In this document: positions 32,139-35,769 of the stretch, piece after piece
How positions within the stretch are numbered: the stretch's first letter is position 1
How the letters are laid out: the number at the start of each line of letters is the position of its first letter
Origin: Spartobacteria bacterium
GTDB taxonomy: Bacteria > Verrucomicrobiota > Verrucomicrobiia > Chthoniobacterales > Chthoniobacteraceae
Reading direction: 5' to 3'
Length of the DNA: 35,769 bases
Assembly: GCA_021324825.1 (NCBI GenBank)
Contig: JAJPII010000003.1
Location: forward strand, 1 to 35,769
Notes under the pieces: model-generated
Database searches by the model: none
Told to the model about the DNA's origin: nothing
The model's input: the letters and a program-made list of their open reading frames with translations, nothing else
Made by a program: the position numbers and the translations under genes

Positions 32139-33649
32139 AACCTGCCCAGGCCGGGCGCGATGTGGTAATAGAGTTCGTTGTTGCGGAGCGTTTGCTTGAA
32201 GTCGCGCACGGTCGTATCCGCGTCGATGATCGCGACTTCGACCCCGGCGATCTCCGCGAGGTCTTCGATGTGTTCGGACGTCACGGAATAGCTGAACCCG
32301 GTGTGGTGCGTGCCGCCGGCGTAAATCCACGAGGCGACCGCGGTTTTCAAGTCCGGCTTGCACTTCCAGACGGCGCGCGCTACCGGCAGCTTGGGCAGCG
32401 GATGCGGCGGCTTGATGGCGTCCACTTCGTTGACAAGCAGGCGGAAGCGGTTGCCGAGATCCATGATGGCGACGTTGATCGCGGCGCCCGCGTGCGCATC
32501 GAACACCAAACGCACCGGGTCGTCCTTGCCTCCGATGCCGAGCGGGTGAATCTCCACAGCCGGCTTGCCCGCAGCGATGGACGGGCAAACTTCGAGCATA
32601 TGGGAGCCGAGCACGAGATGGCCCTCGGGGTTCAACTCATAGGTGTAATCCTCCATGAACGACGTGCCGCCGGGCATGTCGGCGTCCATCACCTTCATCG
32701 CGCGGACGAGCGCGCAGGTTTTCCAATCGCCCTCTCCGGCGAAGCCGTATCCATCCGCCATCAGGCGTTGGGCGGCGAGGCCGGGCAGTTGCGTCAGGCC
32801 GTGCAAGTCCTCGAACGTGTCGGTGAAGCCGAGGAACTTTCCATTCTCCAAAAACGCGCGCATCCCCAGTTCCTGGCGGGCGTTATAGCGTAGCGAGTCG
32901 TGGCGCGCGCCGCCTTTGCGCAGGCTGTCCACCACGCTGTACAGCTCTTCGTATTCGGCGCAGAGCTTCGCGATGGCGCTCTCGCTCACCTCATTCATCG
33001 CCTGCGCGAGATCGCCGATGCCGTGCGTGTTGACGCCAAAGCCGAACTTCGCCTCTGCGGAAACCTTGTCGCCTTCCGTCACCGCGACGTAGCGCATGTT
33101 GTCGCCGAAACGGACGAACTTTCCGCCCTGCCAATCGGCCCAGGCGCGCGCCACCCGCATCCAGACGGCTATGCGGTCCTGCACTTCCGAATCGCTCCAA
33201 TGGCCGACGACCACCTTCCGCCCGAGCCGCAGCCGGGTGTGGATGTAACCGTGCTCGCGATCGCCGTGCGCGGCCTGGTTCAGGTTCATGAAATCCATGT
33301 CGATGTCCGCCCACGGCAGGTCGCGATTGAACTGCGTGGCGAGGTGCAGCACCGGCTGGCGCAGCACGGAGAGCCCGCCGATCCACATTTTCGACGGCGA
33401 AAACGTATGCATCCAAAAAATCACGCCGCCGCAATCCGGCGCCGCGTTGGCTTCCAGACAGGCCGCGCGGATTTCCTCGGGCCGGGTGAGGATCGGCTTG
33501 CAGACGATCTTCAGCGGCAACCGTTTTGTCGCGTTGAGTTCATCGACGATCTTCCGCGAATTGGCGGAGACCTGCTTGAGCGGGCCTTCGCCGTACAGAT
33601 GTTGCGAGCCGGTATAGAACCAGATTTCAGGGGATGGGAGGTTTTTCAT
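32135..33649 (-). CDS. araA: L-arabinose isomerase
   Basis: The 504-residue enzyme converts L-arabinose to L-ribulose in the cytoplasm. It matches AraA over its length: N-terminal [14 protein letters not shown], mid-protein [13 protein letters not shown], and manganese ligands in [35 protein letters not shown] and [10 protein letters not shown]. The ATG at 33649 follows the araB stop by 10 bp. It is the second gene of the araB-araA-araD operon. Confidence 0.96.
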   Translation of the reverse strand: MKNLPSPEIWFYTGSQHLYGEGPLKQVSANSRKIVDELNATKRLPLKIVCKPILTRPEEIRAACLEANAAPDCGGVIFWMHTFSPSKMWIGGLSVLRQPVLHLATQFNRDLPWADIDMDFMNLNQAAHGDREHGYIHTRLRLGRKVVVGHWSDSEVQDRIAVWMRVARAWADWQGGKFVRFGDNMRYVAVTEGDKVSAEAKFGFGVNTHGIGDLAQAMNEVSESAIAKLCAEYEELYSVVDSLRKGGARHDSLRYNARQELGMRAFLENGKFLGFTDTFEDLHGLTQLPGLAAQRLMADGYGFAGEGDWKTCALVRAMKVMDADMPGGTSFMEDYTYELNPEGHLVLGSHMLEVCPSIAAGKPAVEIHPLGIGGKDDPVRLVFDAHAGAAINVAIMDLGNRFRLLVNEVDAIKPPHPLPKLPVARAVWKCKPDLKTAVASWIYAGGTHHTGFSYSVTSEHIEDLAEIAGVEVAIIDADTTVRDFKQTLRNNELYYHIAPGLGRL

Positions 33650-33659
33650 GGAAAAAATT

Positions 33660-35330
33660 TTAGCCGCGCTGTTTCAGGGCCATGAGGTCTTTCATCACCC
33701 GGGAGAGATCAGCCGTCCGCGTCACGCCGCCGAAAGCGTCGTGCACCGTGCGGTAGAGCTTGAAGAGCTGGTTGTAGACTTCGTGGTTCTCCGCGTTGGG
33801 CGTATAGGTCACCTCTTTGAGCTTGGTCATCCTCACGCGCGCTTCGTCGAAGGTGTCGTATCCGCCGCCGGCCTTGCCGTTGAGCACCGCCGCGCTGATG
33901 GCCGAGCCGAGCGCGCACGTCTGGCTGGAACCGGCCACCTGCATCGTGCGCCCGGTCACATCCGCGTAAATTTGCATGAGCAGCGCGTTCTTCTCCGCGA
34001 TGCCGCCGCAGCAGACAACCCGCTCCATCGGCACGCCATACTCCTCAAGCCGCTCGATGATGACCCGCGCGCCGAAAGCCGTCGCCTCGATCAACGCCCG
34101 GTAGATTTCCGCCCGCGTGGTGTAAAGAGTCTGGCCGAGCAAAAGCCCGGTGAGCTGGGGATCGACCAGGATCGTGCGATTCCCGTTATTCCAGTCGAGG
34201 GCGAGCAACCCGCTCTGCCCCGGCTTCAAAGCGGCGGCCTCCTGCGTCAACTGCCCGTGCAGCGCCGCGTCGCCCTTGCACACGCCTTCGACGAACCACT
34301 TGAAAATATCGCCGACCGCCGACTGCCCCGCCTCGATCCCGTGAAAACCCGGCAGGATGGCGCCTTCGACGATGCCGCAAATGCCGGGAATATCCGCGGG
34401 CTTCTTCGCGGAGGAAACCACCGCGCAATCGCAAGTGGAAGTGCCGATCGCCTTCACGAGAACGCCCTCCTGGATGCCGCACCCGATCGCCCCGTAATGC
34501 ACGTCGAACTCGCCGATGGCGACGGGAATGCCTTCGCGCAGGCCGAGCTTCGCGGCCCAACTCGGGCAAAGCTTGCCCGCCGCCTCGCCGGCATCGTGCG
34601 CCTTTGCGTAAAGCCGGTCGCGCAACGGCGCCAGCTTCGGGTCAAGAAGCGCCAGGAACTCCTTGTCCGGCAAACCGCCCCATTCGTCCGAATAAAGCGC
34701 CTTGTGTCCCGCCGCGCAGACGCCCCGCTTTATCTCCAGCGGATCGGCCACCCCCGCGAGCACCGAAGGAATGAAATCCGAAATCTCGACCCAGCTATAG
34801 GCCGCGTCGAAAACCTCCGGCTCCGTCTTCAGACAATGCCATATCTTCGACCAAAACCACTCCGAGGAATAAGTCTGGCCGCACTTCGCTATATAGTGCG
34901 GCCGGTGTTCCGCCGCCAGCCGGGTTATCGCCCGCGCCTCCTCGAAACTGGTGTGGTCCTTCCAAAGCCAACATTGGGCCGCGAGACGCCCCTTCCACTT
35001 CGGGTCAAAAGCGAGCGGCTGGTTATGGCGATCCACCGGCAGCGGGCTGGAACCGGTGGTATCCACGCCGATCCCGATGATCTCCTCCGGCGAAAACCCC
35101 GGCTGTTTGCGGGCCTGGGCCAGCGCCGCGAGCACGCTCTTCTCCAGCCCCTCCAAATGGTCCGCCGGGCTCTGCCGCGCCAGGTTATGGTCATTCGCAT
35201 CGAGCAGGATGCCATGGGCGCCGCTGGGGTAATCGAAGACGCCCGTGCCAAGTTCTTGACCATTGGAACAGCGGACGATGAGGGCGCGGACGCTGTTCGT
35301 TCCGTAATCGATACCGAGGACGCAAGACAT
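33660..35330 (-). CDS. araB: ribulokinase
   Basis: The 556-residue FGGY-family kinase phosphorylates L-ribulose. It has [14 protein letters not shown] (phosphate 1 loop), [15 protein letters not shown], the FGGY-type blocks [17 protein letters not shown] and GTSTCDCAV, and the adenosine motif [17 protein letters not shown]. The length fits AraB. It is first of the operon, with a good candidate promoter 20 bp upstream of ATG 35330. No Shine-Dalgarno is seen before the start. Confidence 0.95.
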   Translation of the reverse strand: MSCVLGIDYGTNSVRALIVRCSNGQELGTGVFDYPSGAHGILLDANDHNLARQSPADHLEGLEKSVLAALAQARKQPGFSPEEIIGIGVDTTGSSPLPVDRHNQPLAFDPKWKGRLAAQCWLWKDHTSFEEARAITRLAAEHRPHYIAKCGQTYSSEWFWSKIWHCLKTEPEVFDAAYSWVEISDFIPSVLAGVADPLEIKRGVCAAGHKALYSDEWGGLPDKEFLALLDPKLAPLRDRLYAKAHDAGEAAGKLCPSWAAKLGLREGIPVAIGEFDVHYGAIGCGIQEGVLVKAIGTSTCDCAVVSSAKKPADIPGICGIVEGAILPGFHGIEAGQSAVGDIFKWFVEGVCKGDAALHGQLTQEAAALKPGQSGLLALDWNNGNRTILVDPQLTGLLLGQTLYTTRAEIYRALIEATAFGARVIIERLEEYGVPMERVVCCGGIAEKNALLMQIYADVTGRTMQVAGSSQTCALGSAISAAVLNGKAGGGYDTFDEARVRMTKLKEVTYTPNAENHEVYNQLFKLYRTVHDAFGGVTRTADLSRVMKDLMALKQRG

Positions 35331-35350
35331 AAAAGGGGGGAGGAAGGGCG

Positions 35351-35379
35351 ATTGTAAATGCCGCCGTTAAAAAAGTCAT
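35351..35379 (-). promoter_or_regulatory. sigma70-type promoter for araBAD
   Basis: On the minus strand ATGACT (35374-35379, 4 of 6), a 17-bp spacer and TACAAT (35351-35356, 5 of 6) precede the araB start by 20 bp. The leader would be very short. No obvious AraC-type direct repeats were identified upstream. Confidence 0.5.
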
Positions 35380-35441
35380 CCAAAAAGATGGCGGTACGTG
35401 GCCGCGGGCACGACGGGGTTTTGCAAAGGAGGCAAAAACCG

Positions 35442-35609
35442 ATGAAGAGAAAGAGACAGAGCAAGGAAGAAATCGCGCATGCCCTGCGGCGCGTGGAATG
35501 GGGCGAGAAGGCGGTGGAAGTGTGCCGGGCGATGGGGGTGAGTGAGGCGAACTTCGTTGCGCGCAAGGCCCCCATGCCGGGTTGTGCAGCAAAACGCGGC
35601 ACAAAATGA
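35442..35609 (+). pseudogene. IS3-family transposase OrfA remnant
   Basis: A strong Shine-Dalgarno (AAAGGAGG, 35425-35432) precedes ATG 35442. The first 40 residues (MKRKRQSKEEIAHALRRVE, then EVCRAMGVSEANF) match the helix-turn-helix start of IS3-type OrfA proteins. After about 35561 the similarity stops where TFYxWKKKY would be expected, and unrelated sequence runs to a stop at 35609. No OrfB is present. It is a truncated insertion element next to tRNA-Ser. Confidence 0.72.
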
Positions 35610-35622
35610 CAGCCGTAACGCC

Positions 35623-35652
35623 TTGAGGATGAGCCACTTGCCTCATCCTCAA
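35623..35652. terminator. 11-bp-stem hairpin downstream of tRNA-Ser
   Basis: TTGAGGATGAG (35623-35633) and CTCATCCTCAA (35642-35652) form a perfect stem around an 8-base loop. It lies 20 bp past the 3' end of tRNA-Ser on the minus strand. A T tract is missing, so the terminator role is tentative. Confidence 0.5.
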
Positions 35653-35671
35653 TGGTCTAAGAGGATAAACA

Positions 35672-35759
35672 CGGTGAGGGAGGGATTCGAACCCTCGGTA
35701 CCCTTTTGGAGTACGGCGCTTTAGCAAAGCGCTGCTTTCGACCACTCAGCCACCTCACC
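35672..35759 (-). tRNA. tRNA-Ser (GCT)
   Basis: On the minus strand, acceptor GGTGAGG (35753-35759) pairs with CCTCACC (35673-35679). The anticodon arm is GCGCT-TTGCTAA-AGCGC with anticodon GCT. A long variable arm (GTACTCC...GGTACC) and the T arm GAGGG-TTCGAAT-CCCTC fit tRNA-Ser. CCA is not encoded. Confidence 0.95.
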
Positions 35760-35769
35760 AACTATCTCG

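Noticed and set aside
32139..32588. An N-terminal extension of araD up to 32588
   Set aside because: It lies entirely inside araA; the ATG at 32138 gives the normal AraD length and overlaps the araA stop by 4 bp.

Overview
The window is high-GC bacterial chromosome whose genes are packed with ATGA/GTGA stop-start overlaps and often lack a clear Shine-Dalgarno sequence. The gene set (heptose adenylyltransferase, lipoprotein signal, outer-surface polysaccharide enzymes, arabinoside uptake) points to a Gram-negative heterotroph. Overall gene style suggests Verrucomicrobiota or a relative, but this is inference from style and remembered protein families, not from a marker gene. Three tRNA genes are present, all on the minus strand: Tyr(GTA) at the left edge, Arg(CCT) near 29.7 kb and Ser(GCT) at the right edge.

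Layout. (1) 1-8.2 kb, housekeeping: tRNA-Tyr, a secreted cyclophilin, YgfZ, a beta-hydroxyacid dehydrogenase-like protein with a charged tail, a rhomboid protease, a broken PIN-type toxin-antitoxin pair (3453-3949), a UvrD/PcrA helicase and a single-chain fusion of a heptose-phosphate adenylyltransferase with PurN; then, on the plus strand, an M29 aminopeptidase. (2) 8.2-10.7 kb: a heparinase II/III-like polysaccharide lyase, a palindromic repeat element and a secreted NlpC/P60-like hydrolase with an apparently leaderless promoter. (3) 10.7-17.2 kb: a compact phage-derived module. On the minus strand it has an S24 (LexA/CI-type) repressor, a holin-like protein, a double-psi beta-barrel lysin candidate, a glycosyltransferase, a membrane coiled-coil protein, a winged-helix-like protein and small and large terminase subunits. 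Diverging on the plus strand are a Cro/Ner-like regulator, an excisionase-like protein and an unknown small protein. The order of the minus-strand genes recalls the start of the Mu-like head operon, but no portal, capsid, tail, integrase or transposase is seen. (4) 17.2-21.5 kb, nitrogen and amino acid uptake: amtB-glnK and an APC permease with a C-terminal universal-stress-like domain. (5) 21.5-29.7 kb: an AraC-family regulator divergent from a YtfQRT/YjfF-type furanose ABC importer, a secreted GH127 beta-L-arabinofuranosidase and the stump of a GH43 enzyme that ends next to tRNA-Arg. (6) 29.9-31.4 kb: a conserved hypothetical protein, a 52-residue membrane protein and a YheT-type hydrolase. 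(7) 31.4-35.3 kb: araD, araA and araB in one minus-strand operon. (8) An IS3-family OrfA stump and tRNA-Ser close the window.

Regions 5 and 7 together make a coherent pathway. GH127 (and once GH43) would release L-arabinofuranose from arabinan or arabinosides, the ABC importer would bring it in, and AraA, AraB and AraD would convert it to xylulose 5-phosphate. The AraC-type protein is the obvious candidate regulator. The most unusual items are the HldE-PurN fusion, the repressor-led phage module with a clustered ATGTTG operator, the doubly deleted toxin with its frameshifted antitoxin, and the GH43 remnant at tRNA-Arg.
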